Shown here one piece after another: positions 25,212 through 37,181 of a stretch of DNA of 64,000 nucleotides; position 1 is the first letter of the stretch, and every line of letters starts with the position of its first letter. Origin of the DNA: Madurella fahalii (Eukaryota > Ascomycota > Sordariomycetes > Sordariales); assembly GCA_029876055.1 (NCBI GenBank), contig CM056875.1, positions 5,171,001 through 5,235,000 on the forward strand, read 5' to 3'. The notes beneath the pieces were generated by a model. It was not told the DNA's origin, did not search any database, and saw only the letters and a list, made by a program, of their open reading frames with translations. Position numbers and translations under genes: made by a program.

Positions 25212-28200
25212 TCATAGGTATATATCCCCACCAACACCATCCACCCACCTCCCCCAAGCCTTCTCGTACGCCTCCTCCAAGTCCCTCACCCACCGCCTCG
25301 TATCAAACAGCGCGCAACTCCACTTGCTCTCAAAGAGCAACTTCCTCAGCTCCGCCAACCTCCCCACCCCCTCCCCATACACATGACTGCCGCCACCGCT
25401 CGCCTCTGCCGCTGCGATCCTGGGTCGATAAACCAGGCCATTCACCAGCCTCACCGCAAACTCCTCATACTCTGCCTCGTCCCGCGCAATCAGCTCTCGG
25501 CTCGCCCTCTCCCCTTCCTCCCCCCTCGGGAGCGCCCCCTTGAGGATCGATGCCGCCATGCGCGAGCACATCTTGTACTCGTACCGTGGTAGCGTCAGCA
25601 GCGGTGTGCTGGACCACAAAATGTCCGCCGCCGTCGTGTGCGCGTTGCACTCGGGCGTGTCGAGAAACAGGTCGCACACGCGCGCCCGTGAGATATGTTG
25701 CTGCTTGGGCGCCACGTCGGTGAAGATGATGCGGCTGGCGACGCCCTCGCCGCCCCAGTCCCTGGCCGTCCGCAGGAGGTGCTTCTCACCGAGCTCCGGA
25801 AAGCGGAGAAGCCAGAGGTAGGCCTTGGGCGCGTGCGCGAGGATGCGCAGCCATAGGCGGAACGTGGTTGGGTCGATCTGTGATGATATGTGTTAGCAAA
25901 CTTCCTATGTGTGCTTGCGGGACTAGTCGGCTGCGGCACCTACCTTGTAGAGCTGGTTGAAATTCCCGAGGATGATGGCGTCGTCCGGGAGATCCGGGAA
26001 CAGTTCCTTGCGCATCCTCCACCGCCTCCGCTGGTCCTCTCCCCACGTCATCCCCCTCTCGTCGTGCCCATCGGCAGATTGTGCGTGGTCGCAGCAGAAG
26101 AATGTGTCGCGGCAGAAGATGATGTTTTCCGAGTAGATCCAATCCTCAGCATCTGCATCAGCCTCGTCGCGGAAGACATCGCCCAGGGTGAGGTTGTTGC
26201 GGTGAGGGCGGAGCGTTGACGGCGGGATGGCGATCGAATCGGCCAGGAGGTAGTCACACCATTCGGCACCCAGCGTCCCCGCGAAACCCATGAACGACAT
26301 CTGGATTGGAGCCGGGCGTGCCGCGAATATTTCGTTGCGGGCTCCGCGAGTGTAGCCGTTGAGGTTGACCAAAATGTGGATCTTATCTTGGACGATCTGC
26401 TCGACGAGCCTGTCCGAGGGCCACGTACTCACGTCGCGGAACACTGGCGCTTCGCGCTCTATCTGCTGGCGGTGGATCGACTTGTCGCTGGCTGTTGTCG
26501 CGTAGCAAAAGGCCTTGACTCGCTTCGGGTTGTGGAATCCAAAGACGGATTGCATCCTATGGATGGTTAGACACACGTCGACATCAGCACCAAGCAAGCT
26601 GAAACACTCACAGGTGTGCCAAGGGGTGGTTATTAAAGTCGGACGAGACGTATCCCACATTCAGGTGAGGTCTGGGCGGGTCGGGAGGCTCGTACACGGT
26701 TGCGGGGATCCAGGGCGACCGGAGGGTCGAGAACGATATCCTCAACGCGTTCCTCTGCGAGATCGTCCGGATGTCTTTGGCGGGCAAGGGACAAGTGAAT
26801 GTATGAAAGGGCAGAACTGTCGGCGCCGAGGGGATCGAAAGGCTGGCAGGAGGCTTTGGCCGGCGATACCCCGCTGGTGACGCGATGCCTTTGATGTGCT
26901 TATCGTGGTACCAGCAACGCATGGCGGCACTCGTCGAGCGCTCAATAAGGCGCAGAATCCGGGCCCCCTCGCCCGGCCTTCCGGCCCATTTCCGGAGCTC
27001 GGCCCCCAGGTCCAGGGATCTGTCTGTGATGCCAGCCCCAGCATCTCTGAGCTGCGCTACCAGTTGTGGGATTGACTGCTCTTGCAGAGCTCCGCATCCC
27101 CACGCCGACGATTCCTTCAGCTGACGGCCAACGATGTCCACAACCCGTTTCATCAGCCCGCTGCCCTGACCCTGCGTCCTCACGTCTCGAAGCATGCCGT
27201 TCTCGTCCACATGCCAGCGGTCGTACTTGCCACCCGCGAGAAGAACGCCACCGCGACCCCTCCAGTCGCAAACCGAGTTGAGCGCCGTCGAGAGGCCGCA
27301 GACAGCCTCTGCAAAGTCCGGGTTCGCAGCTACGGCCCGCTGGTAGTACTTGATCGCCTCGCGGATCCGGCCTCGATCCTTGACCGCGTTCGCGAGATTT
27401 GTCAGGGCGATGTCGAAGGCACCGTCACACGCCACAGCTTGTTCATACATCGAGATGGCCATGTCTAGCTGGCCGATGTCTTTCAGCAGGCTTCCCAGGT
27501 TCGTATGCAGGTGCACATGCTTGGGATCCAACGTGAGGCCGTAATTGTAGTAGGCGAGTGCGAGCGCTAGCCCGCTTCCGGGAACGATTCCTGGAACACT
27601 GGCGGCTATTCCCATATCCGCGGCGGAGAGATATTGTGCTGGCGCGGACTGCTGAACCCCGGCCAGAAGGATTCCAACGTTGTTGGCAGTCGAGGGGCTT
27701 TCTTGGAGGGACAGGGAGAGGTAGTACAGGGACAAGATGTCCCCAACTCCGGCGGGTTGCCGGATGAGACCCGAGTTGGGCCCCCCATTTGACATCGCAT
27801 CTTGAAAGATCTTGGCCAGGGAGAGGAGAGAATTGCTAGTCGTCGCCACTACCGATTTCTTGTGAGCCCCTTCTGCGAGATGCTGTAGCCCAGGTAGCTG
27901 GCCGCCGGTGGAAGAGAAGACAACCTGCGCCGTGAGCTTTGCCTTATCTGGCGGCAGCAACAACGGCGCTGATAGATTCTTGTGAATTGAGCCGCGAGGT
28001 TGCCCTGTCCGGGGTTCCCTCGGCGCCAAGAAGGTCTGTATCCTTCGAATGAGGGACTTGACCCCCTTGACCTGCCTGCCAGCACTGATTGTCACCACCT
28101 CCTCAAACGCCTCGGACGCCCGGTCGATGTCTTTTAATGCGTATAGCATATTCCCTTTGGCGTGGATGAGGAGAATCATTCGACCATTCTCGCTCCCAGG

Positions 28201-30252
28201 AATGGCGTAGCCGCTGGACCCATAGCCGGGCGCCTTGCTGTCCTCGGCCGTTGAAGCAAAACGCTGCTCTGGACTGTCCGTCCTGTCTGAATCTAACAAG
28301 AAGGGGTCTGGCGTCGACTCTATCGTAGTCATGGAAGCCGTATCCGCCTCGCTAGCCGTCTCGCTGACCTGATCCCGAAGCGTATCCGACCCTGGTATCC
28401 TCAACGCACGCTGAATGTACTCGATCGTGCTCACGGCCTCCTCGTTCCGGTGTATCGAGCACAAGAGGCTAACGAGATGTTCGACTGCTTCCAGGTAGCT
28501 TGGGCGTAACTTGATCGCTTGCACCCAGTGTCGCTCTGCCTCCGCCTGCCTGTTCAGGCAATAGAGTGTCGCGGCAATGTTAGAGATGGCTTCCACATGG
28601 CTGCCAGCTGTCAGTATACGGGACCATCACCCGGAGACTAAAACAAGAGCGCAGGGAGCCGAAGACGGAAAGAGAGAAAACACAGATACCAACCTTGCAT
28701 CTAAATTGACGATTCGCTTAAACCATTCCAGTGCCTTCTCATAATGTTCCAGGCCGTAATGAAGGCACCCTCCCAGCAGCATTCCCTCGACCCACTTCCA
28801 GCCACTCTGCTCGCACAGGTGGGAAAGAATATCCAGCGAGGCCTTGGCATTAGAAACTGGTGAGCCCAGATCGTGATATAACCGAGGACTCGAGTACGGA
28901 TTCCTAAGCTGGCTCTGCCCGTTGAAGATGTCTCCCGCGACCATGGGATTCTCCCCCATCACTTGGCCATTGACCAACGCGCGGACGACCACCTCCTTTT
29001 GCGCTATTTGCTGCGAATAGCTCCCTGGCGGATCGGCCGCGGAGGAGAATGACCGCGTTTTGCTTCCGCTGCCCGCTTGTGTCGTAGAAGGTTTGGGGTA
29101 CACAACCATCTTTGATAGTGGCCTCGAGATGGAGCCACTGCGTCCGTGATTCGTCTTTTTGGTACTGGTAAGATAGAGCAAGAGATCGTTATAGCTCTTG
29201 TGCGCGCTTTGCAGGGCTCTTTCCCGAAAGCGAGCCGGCGAGTCGACTTCTCCACTGGCGGCGACCTTGCGGAGGTAACCAGCGGTAGGATCAGTCGGCC
29301 CAAGATATGCCGCTTGGTGCGCCGAATGGCTCTGGCCGTAACGAGCGAAGTCATCATCGAGGGGGTGACTTGGCAGTGGTAGGCCAAAATGGTGGGCTTG
29401 TCCCAGCCCCGGCGTGTTGGCTAATCCCGGGTGGATCGTGGATTGCGAAGGCATAAACGCGCCATCGACCGAGTTTTGCGGCGTGTATCCGTTGGCCAAC
29501 GGAATCGAGGTCCGGTAACCAAAACTGCCATCCCTCCACACGGCAGGCTGCTGGTAGCCGCCCGGGCTATAGACCGTCCGAGTCAACGACTGCTGGTACC
29601 CCGGGCCAAAGAGAGGCTGCAAGCCAGATGCTGCATGGTAATTGTGTTGGGGCAACGGCTGCAGGAAGTTTGTGCCGTCTGCCGCCCCAGGGTCCAACAC
29701 CACGCTTGACGGCCCAAGCCCCCATCCTCTCGGTATCGTAGGCGAGCCGTTCAAAGCCTCGACCCCAACGTCAAACTTGGCCGTGGGCGCTGCCGTCGAG
29801 TATTGCCAAGGACCTGCTCGGGGTTGCTGCAAGAGAGCACCGGCGGAGAGCGCAGAGGCTCTTTGCACCACCGCAGTCGGGAAGATCTTGGACGAGGCCG
29901 GCACGATCATGTGCTTGAGCGGCGGAGGACCCGAGGCCATGTGAGCTAGCGACCCATCGTACCCGTTGTCGATGGTTCCATTGGGCGTTTTGCGCCGGAG
30001 CGAATGCTCGGCCTGGTCATGGGCATGCAGCCGGGTGAAGCTCGTCGTGATGCGTTGCAGACCCGGAACTTGCTGGACGCTGCGAATGGCGAATGCGCGG
30101 GGCGTCGAGTCGGTGCTCTGCGATGGTGACGGCCGTGGAAGGTGGGATCCGTGGGGATGTGACGAGTAGTCCGGTTTTATATGCGCCTGGTGGGGTCCGA
30201 TAAAATCGAGCTGTGGTTGCACCATCTGGTGCATCTGTACGAGCGGCAGCAT
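25212..30252 (-). CDS. OGT: TPR-containing O-GlcNAc transferase (GT41 family), OGT/SPINDLY type
   Basis: Four exons: 30252-28694, 28600-26612, 26556-25944 and 25877-25212 (1608 aa), with introns of 93, 55 and 66 bp, all in frame. Residues 1 to about 480 are Pro/Ser/His-rich and probably disordered. TPR units lie at about 490-585 and 860-965. The catalytic region starts near LNVGYVSSDFNNHPLAHL (about 1165-1183), continues through LVNLNGYTRGARNEIFA, FNQLYK (K1387) and DTPECNAHTTAADILW (H1467). These match the UDP-binding and catalytic blocks of animal OGT, including the Lys after NQLY and the H-T-T segment. The family transfers GlcNAc (or fucose in SPINDLY enzymes) to Ser/Thr of nucleocytoplasmic proteins. 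The donor sugar is not decided by sequence. The ATG at 30252 is used because the codon before it is GTG. Confidence 0.92.
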
Positions 30253-33200
30253 CACGGGCCGTTCATTAAGTCGGCGCTAGGATGGTTCAAGATGGTCGAG
30301 TAACGGAGAGGACGAACCGGAAACAAGCGTAAATGAGCGACGGACGGTGAGTACGTAGCACGCTTGACGGAAGAGTCAGGCGAGTTTCTTCATTGCCCTG
30401 TGCCGGTCAGAGCATTGCCATCGCCGAGTGTGTTATCGAAGGTTGCAGCGAAGCACTCAGCCATCGAGAAGCGGGCATTCCATCTGGGCAGAGGGCGGGA
30501 TACAGACCGGCGCCCAAAGCTCCCACGTGCAAGACGCGTGTCAGTCGTCTGCTAGCCGTGAACCGTCGTCTGCCAGCCGCGAACCGTCGCCGGGAGCAGA
30601 TCTGTCGAGGCGGCCACTCGATTGTCCCCGGCGTTGTTGCTAACGACAGCAACCTCAACCGCAACCACACAACAACAGCGGCAGCCCACGACAACGCCTC
30701 GACTCCGCTCTTGAAAACCACCAACCTCCGTGCCGTCAGCCGATCAGGTCCGGGCGGGGTTCGATGTGGAGATGCCGTTAGGTACGGAGGAAGCAAATGG
30801 GGGGTGGAGGGGCGACCGGGACCGAGAGTTGGTAAAAGGGCTGGATCGGGCCTAGGACAGTGGCGACTCGAGGAAGGCGTGAAAATCGATTGGCACTACG
30901 AGACACTTTTTTCTTCTTACTCTCGTCTTGAAGGAAGAAGAAAAAAATTAAGCTCGAGAGAGTCCGACGTTGAAATGCAGGCCCGATTTGACAGGAAAGT
31001 AATTGCGGGCGTCTAGAGGTTCAAAACTGGAATGGGCACGACAGGCTGCGGGCTCGCTCCCGGCCTAAGTTCCCCGTGCAGGGAGGGTAATTGTACATAG
31101 ATTCAGCGATATATATCTGCCTCCACACCCCTCCACAGCTGCCCGCATTACCAGGCCCGTGGGGGCGCTAGGGCCCTGCTGCAGCACCTGCAGCCTGGCT
31201 ACCACCCGGCCGAACAATCACAACCAAACTTCGCCAAAAGCACCAACCTCGGGATGTCAACCGTCGCCAGTTAGAGTGCGTCGGGCAACGCTATGTCACC
31301 CTCCGGAGCATGGATTGCGCCCCAGGGTGTGCTTCCTTTCATTAACGCCAATGTCCCACCAGATACGTATAAACCTGATTCCAACCCGGCCTGTCCCACA
31401 CGAACAATATGATAGGCAGTGAGAGCGCAGCAGATTATCATCCATGTCCACTTTTCTGCCACGCCAGTTGTGCTACTCGACGAGGCAGATGCTAAGATGC
31501 ACCTTGTGTGTGTTTTTTGCGGTGTGTCGCCGTTCTACACGCAGCGTGGGTGGCTTTTACCCCCCCTCCCAAGCCGACCGACCGACCACCAGGGTCCCAC
31601 CCCCCTCCTGCCCACCCCTTCTACACTATGGAACAAGCACCCAGGCGGGAAGCCAAGGGGCGTCGTCAGACATGGCGTGCAGTACACGGGACCGTATCGC
31701 TAGGCGGAGGTTGTGAGCCCTGCCGCCGGATCACACGCCTCGTTACCTTCAACAGTCGGATTCCGCGACTGCAGGGCAGCTCCGTTTGGATGTCGACTAG
31801 TCCCTTGGATCGGCCATATGTTTTTTTTTGGGGTTCCAAGTGCATGTAGGATGTATACTACGTTGGACGGTGCTTGTCGTGGCAGGCATCGTGCTGCTGG
31901 CTGCTGCAGCAGCCAGGGCAGGCCATCCCGCCATGGCTTATCCCAGATCAGAAACATACATGCATGCACACGAGAAGCCTGACCAGTCGCCCCGCGAATC
32001 GCCCGACTCGCACGCCCACTGGCTGAAGCCACACACACAGTTTAGCCTCTCAATGACCACGGCACACAATACTGCGCTTTCGGGAGCGTGATGAACAAGT
32101 AAAACATAGCGAAGAGGGCAGAGAGGCGAGCAATCAACTTGGTGCCGTTGGACAAACCGCCGAGCGAACCGAGCCGGTAAGACTGCAATGGCCGCAAATG
32201 GCCAACAACCCGGCCAACTGATAACCCGTTGCCTCCCTTCCCGTCCCCCATCATCTAGGCGCGCTTCACCCCTTGCTTTGTTTTCCTGCCCCGCGATTAC
32301 TCTGTGACATGTACGACATCATTAACCTCGACCGCAAAAATAAGATAGAAATCGGTAAGAATTGAAATCCAGAGAACCGGAGAGCAGGAGAGAGAGGTCC
32401 TCGAGAACGGGCTGAATTGGAACTTTGCAAAGGAAAAAAAAAAAACGGGACACTCCTATTTCCAGTCGTTCCACACCTCTGAAGTTGAACAAGTTGCAGT
32501 GTAGTCCCCCTCCATAATATTACAGGGCACCCCTGCGCTGCGGGAAGGAGGGGGTGTGGGGACGAAAAGGGCTGCAGCAGGGCAGCCCAAACGGCAGCCA
32601 AGAAAAGCACCAAGACCATGGCTGGCTGGACGGGTTGAGTGGTGGGATGGGATTGATGCACATCTCTGAGGTAGCGGAAGGCCGTTGAACTTTCCATGTG
32701 CTGACAATATTGATGCATCTGAGCCTTTCTTTTACCAGAGATACGCTCCACCCGTCTCTTCCTTACACGGTGTCCATCTTGCATTTCTTTCTATCTGGCC
32801 TTAAGCCCTGGTTTTGACTTGCTTTCCCTGCCCCGACTCGTACGTATGTCCGTTCGTAAACTGACAGCCAAGCCATCAAGCGCATCCCGCATCCCATCCC
32901 ATCAGCTGAGATCTGCGCTTGTTCGGCGCAAGCCGGCACATGGCACACGCAAGCTGCGGGAAAGGGAAACCTGCGACCATCTCCAAACCCCCAACAGAAT
33001 TCCGCTCGCTTTTTAGGAAAAAAACGAGCTCGCAAACATTAGAACGCCACATCCACTGAAGCAATCCGCTGTTGGGCCCGTGCCGTATCCGATTAACCAA
33101 CATCGTTGCCTTGAATGCCCCGCTAGGCGGTATCGCCCAGGGTTTCTTCATTTGCTTACTCCCATAGTGCAACCGCAGATCTCTGCCCGGCATAAACCAT

Positions 33201-34542
33201 AACCAGACACCGGCAGGGCTCAGCAGGCGGTTGCAACCGTTGAAGAGTCATAAAAAAGAAAAAGAAAGAAGAGGGGTGGGAAAAGCACAACTGGGCCTAA
33301 ATCTGGACGGATCCGGTACGATGATCAACCACTGCGCATACCTGTTTCGTTCATGCACCGGGTGCCGCTCGACGCCGGCTCCATTTAACGTATTTATTCT
33401 TTCCTAAAGAAAAAAAAAAAGGAAAAAAGCGTTGTTTCCCAAACGAAATGGGGCAGTACATAATATGATAGCTCTAGCTGGAACCGTCTATTAAGGTAAA
33501 TACCAAAAATTGATCTCAATTTGCAACGCGGGTTAGCGATACAAATACCACCCCGCCGGCGTAGAGAGTTCTGTATACATGTCCGCAATATAAAGGCAGT
33601 TTGAAGCGGATAAGGATGCCGAAAGCTCTGTGTGTCGTGCTGCGCCAGGGTCTGTGTGTGCCGCCACCAGTCCCGCGCACACACGTCTGACAAGGGGGGG
33701 CCTGAGAGGCCAGGGTGTGTCTCCAACAGAGTCATTGCAAATTCCATCCAGGGATTGAGGGATTGCAAACAATGAAGGACTGAGCTGACTGCATAGGCCA
33801 AAGATGCTGCGTCAGCTTCGCCTCGAGAGAGACGCCTTATTCGATTCGTCGCGTACATGGTATAGAGAGAGAGGTGGTGAAATATTAGCCACGGGATTCA
33901 GGAACTTTACTCCCCATCTCCGTGGGCAAAGCCCCTAAGACCAGGATCGCCATCAAAAAGCTAGGCGAGAAACGCCCAGAAACACAGATCAATTCCGGCT
34001 ATCTCAGATCATACATCCTTCTCGGGACCGTTTGGCGACGTGCATTTATTAAACTCTGGGGGGAGGAACTTAATCGGTCTTGTTATATCTTGGTGCGTGA
34101 GAACAGAAACGTGTGTCGCACAACATCCCGGAGGATCGGCAAGATAGCCATATGTCGACCTGAAAGATGGACCTCGACTTCCACAGCACAGAATGCCCAC
34201 GAAAGCCATGGTGAGTAATAGGACGTCAGACCTCAATCTTCCTGAGCACAAAGAGCCAAAAAGACCATGGGGGAGCGGGTCATTTTCGGAGTGAACAGCC
34301 AGGGACACATCTTGTCAGGTTTTACATTCTCTGGGAAGGGGGGCAGAAAAGATGGGAACCGTCGGGCAGGCTCGCACAACAGCAAACCCATCTTCTTTTT
34401 GGCAAGACCACGCACACTCGGCCATGAAATCGTTCTTTTGATTTGATTTTGCCGTTGTCTGGCAAGCCTGGTGTAAAGCAAGCCCTGAACTCCTAATCAC
34501 ATGCCAAAGAATAATCCCAAACCGACCTTCGTGTTGACGAGT
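30253..34542. other. intergenic region between GT41 gene and RPL12
   Basis: About 4.3 kb without a supported gene. It is the 5' flank of the GT41 gene (purine-rich leader around 30920-30970) and the 3' flank of RPL12. A two-copy 21-bp tandem duplication lies at 30546-30587, the copies differing by C/T changes. A-rich tracts occur at about 32432-32445 and 33409-33426. Nothing else was seen. Confidence 0.55.
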
Positions 34543-35412
34543 CTATTCCTCGGGAACTGTTGATACGTGTTAGCATACAAACTCAGAAGCAGCAGGATGG
34601 GGCCTTTCCTCCGACCAAAAAAGGCAGAAGAGGGAAAACAAAAACATACTGTCGATCTCGCCCGCCTCAATCGCATCGCTGACGGCTTTCGGGCTCTTGC
34701 CGTCCACCTGGCAGCCGACGCTGAACGCCGTGCCCAGAATCTCCTTGACAGTACCCTTCAGGTCCTTGGAGAAGGACTTGAACCGCATCGTCCTCGCAAT
34801 CTCAATGATCTCCTCCAGGGCCACCGACTTGTTGTGCTTGATGTTCTTCTCCTTCTTCCTGTCGCGCGGGGGTTCCTTGAGCGCCCGGATGATGAGTGAT
34901 GACGCCGTGGGGACGACCGAGACGGCGGCTTGACGGTTTTGGATCGTGAGCTTGACAGTCACGCGCAGACCCTTCTGTAATTCGGCGCCAACAAAACGAA
35001 TCCCTTTGTCAGAAAACAGTCTTCCCAAAAGTTCCGTTTTTTTTATTTCCAAGTATTGGAAAGAAAGAGGGGCGCGCCATACCCAGTCACCAGTCGCCTT
35101 GGCGATATCCTCACCGACCTTCTTGGGCGACAGACCAAGAGGACCGATCTTGGGGGCGAGCGCCGAGGAGGCACCGACCTCACCACCGGTCGCCCGGAGG
35201 TGGCTGCACGCATCGAACGTCAGTTCTCTTTTTTTCTGTGATTTCTCCCGGGAGGGAAGCGCGGCTGGGCTAATCGGCGGATGCGATGATCGGGGAATTC
35301 CTTACATGACCTTAACCTCGTTGGGGTCGATCTTGGGAGCTAGTCAATTGCATTAGATTAACAATTCGTAATGGACTCGTTCGGGAGAGCTCAGAGATAA
35401 TGACTTACGCAT
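34543..35412 (-). CDS. RPL12: 60S ribosomal protein L12 (uL11)
   Basis: Five exons: 35412-35409, 35339-35306, 35203-35083, 34974-34650 and 34556-34543, encoding 165 aa, the usual length. Introns are 69, 102, 108 and 93 bp, with donors GTAAGT, GTAAGG, GTATGG and GTATGT. The first exon is only ATGC, so the start codon is separated from the rest; the last exon holds just the final codons (…IPEE). The protein begins MPPKIDPNEVKV and contains GPLGLSPKKVGEDIAKATGD and KEPPRDRKKEKNIKHN, diagnostic of eukaryotic L12, which with the P-proteins forms the base of the GTPase-associated stalk. The start context (CACCATG) is strong. The upstream region is interrupted 236 bp from the ATG by the TIR element at 35648-36957. 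Confidence 0.97.
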
Positions 35413-35647
35413 GGTGACGGCTTGTTATGTGAAGATGGACTCGGTTGATGTTCGTGGAAGGGGTGCAGCCGTGCCGAGTATCAAGACGACGAAATCAAGA
35501 AAATCCCAGTTGTGGGTTTTCCCTGCCTGCCCTAAGAATTTGGGGTGTGTGGCTGGAAATTTTTGGGGGAAATGGCGGGGCAGAGAGGTGTGAGCCACAG
35601 TATGATCGGAGGGGAAACGGCTCCAGCCACAATTGCATAAAAAAAAA

Positions 35648-35714
35648 GAGAGGGTATATTCGGACTGTAGGAAAGGTCTCATAATACTGTAGTGGTCCGT
35701 GCACCACACTCGCC
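35648..35714 (+). repeat. left terminal inverted repeat of the element
   Basis: Begins GAGAGGGTATATTCGG directly after nine A residues. It matches the reverse complement of 36890-36957 in all but four positions and one single-base gap. Confidence 0.85.
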
Positions 35715-35863
35715 CATTTCTAACCCCAACCCTGACAGGATCTTGTCCATGAAGATGGACACGACAATGGACATAAGGCACGCAAAAACGCCACCAAATA
35801 CAATTGCAATTGACGTTGTCAAAGTGCTCAATTCGCTCGAATTCGACGATATCTAACACTGTC

Positions 35864-35891
35864 GCTTATTTGAGCCAAATAAGCGTCGTTT
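35864..35891. repeat. short hairpin inside the element
   Basis: CGCTTATTTG and CAAATAAGCG are perfect reverse complements separated by AGC. It lies in the interior of the TIR element, with no known role. Confidence 0.7.
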
Positions 35892-36067
35892 TCGTACAAT
35901 TGCAGGGCTCAACTGTCCATCTGACTGTCGCAAATTTGCCTAGGCGGCTCTCCTGCTTCTCCTCGCGGTCTTCCACGCCCTCTCCCACGCCCTCTCCTAC
36001 GCCCTCGTGGCGTGCCCTGTAATACCGCTTGGCTAGCGATATCGTCGCCGTTGTTGTTGTTGTTTTC

Positions 36068-36698
36068 CTAGGCGCCTTCGCCTTGCCTACCCTCTGTGCC
36101 TAGTCCTCCCCTGCTTCTACGCCCTCCTCTACGCCCTCCTCTACGCCCTCCTCTACGCCCTCCTCTACGCCCTCCTCTACGCCCTCCTCTACGCCCTCCT
36201 CTACGCCCTCCTCTACGCCCTCCTCTACGCCCTCCTCTACGCCCTCCTCTACGCCCTCCTCTACGCCCTCCTCTACGCCCTCCTCTACGCCCTCCTCTAC
36301 GCCCTCCTCTACGCCCTCCTCTACGCCCTCCTCGATGCAATCCTGCCTGACTAGCGTTGTCGTTGTCGTCTTCCTGGGCTAGGTCAGTGCCCTCCCATTG
36401 CGACGCGTGCCGGCGGATAGAAGGCTGTAATCCTGTCGTCCCAAAACGCTGCGAGTCCTGAATAGAAGCCTGGGTAGCGATAGGCGCAGTCGAACGTGGT
36501 GCTTGAGGATCTGCAGCGAAGACCTCCATATGGCGCGGGCGGCTACGCAACTGCTGAACGCGGTCGAATTCGTGGTATCGAAGGTACTCGTCCTCATCGG
36601 CCAGAGATCTATCCAGCCACTAATAGGTCTTGGACGCCGTCGTCGTCGTCGGTCGTGATATCCACGTCGGCGTCGAAAGCGCCCGCTGGAACCTGCAT
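36068..36698 (-). pseudogene. decayed reading frame of the TIR element with RRGG repeat
   Basis: An ATG at 36698 opens a short acidic peptide that stops near 36610. A second frame, beginning just after a stop around 36620, runs to 36068. A single-base length change would be needed to connect them, so the gene looks broken. The second part begins with charged sequence (DEDEYLRYHEFDRVQQL) and then 17 exact RRGG units encoded by the 12-bp minisatellite, ending in a Gly/Arg-rich tail. No known transposase or domain was recognised. It could also be non-coding sequence kept open by the repeat. Confidence 0.35.
36121..36324. repeat. 12-bp minisatellite, 17 perfect copies
   Basis: The unit GCCCTCCTCTAC is repeated 17 times without a single change, flanked by diverged copies at 36109-36120 and 36325-36336. 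The 12-bp period preserves reading frame, giving RRGG on the reverse strand. Perfect copies suggest recent expansion, contraction or homogenisation. Confidence 0.97.
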
Positions 36699-36889
36699 TT
36701 CTATCGCAAGTTAGTAGGAAAAAGACGCTGAAAGACTATACGTACTCAAATATCGCGCGTGCAATTGAACACAATTGAAAGCGCTTGTCAGCGTTGTGGT
36801 GGGAGCGTTGTGGCGGGAGCGTTGTGGTGGTGATGATGGTTCTGGTGGCAGTATTCAAGAAAAAAAAGGCGGTATGGGTTGACAGTATT

Positions 36890-36957
36890 GGCAAGTGTGG
36901 GTGCACGGACTACTGCAGTATTATGAGACCTTTCCTACAGTCCGAATATACCCGCTC
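36890..36957 (-). repeat. right terminal inverted repeat of the element
   Basis: Read on the reverse strand it begins GAGCGGGTATATTCGG, and it is followed outward on the forward strand by nine A residues. It pairs with 35648-35714. Confidence 0.85.
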
Positions 36958-37181
36958 AAAAAAAAAGGTTCGTTTCTCTCGGGGGCTTTACCAGAGATGA
37001 GAGAAACGCTGTATTCCTTGATAATACCAGTTTTTGATAACACTGACGCTAGATAGTCACAAAGCCAGATCTCTAAGCACACCCAGCGGCCACGAACACC
37101 AGCGCTGCGCCTGATCTCTTCGTGCAGCTCACTAGCCTTCTATACCCGTCGCCAGCCTCAGACAGCTCACACATAGATGGC

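Larger units (their letters stand above)
35648..36957. mobile_element. nonautonomous TIR DNA transposon, Mutator-like candidate
   Basis: The ends are inverted copies of one another over 67/68 bp, with four substitutions and one indel. Immediately outside both ends are exactly nine A residues in the same orientation (35639-35647 and 36958-36966), as expected for a 9-bp target-site duplication, although a homopolymer is weak evidence alone. TIRs of this length with a 9-bp duplication fit the Mutator superfamily. No transposase domain is recognisable in the 1.17-kb interior, which holds a decayed reverse-strand frame and a 12-bp minisatellite. It inserted between the RPL12 promoter and the 3' side of SEC23. 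Three of the TIR substitutions are transitions. Confidence 0.75.

Noticed and set aside
33394..33858. 154-residue reverse frame
   Set aside because: Ends in a poly-Phe tail from an A-rich tract and shows no domain.
36121..36324. CRISPR-like array
   Set aside because: Units are contiguous 12-bp copies without spacers, in a eukaryotic genome.
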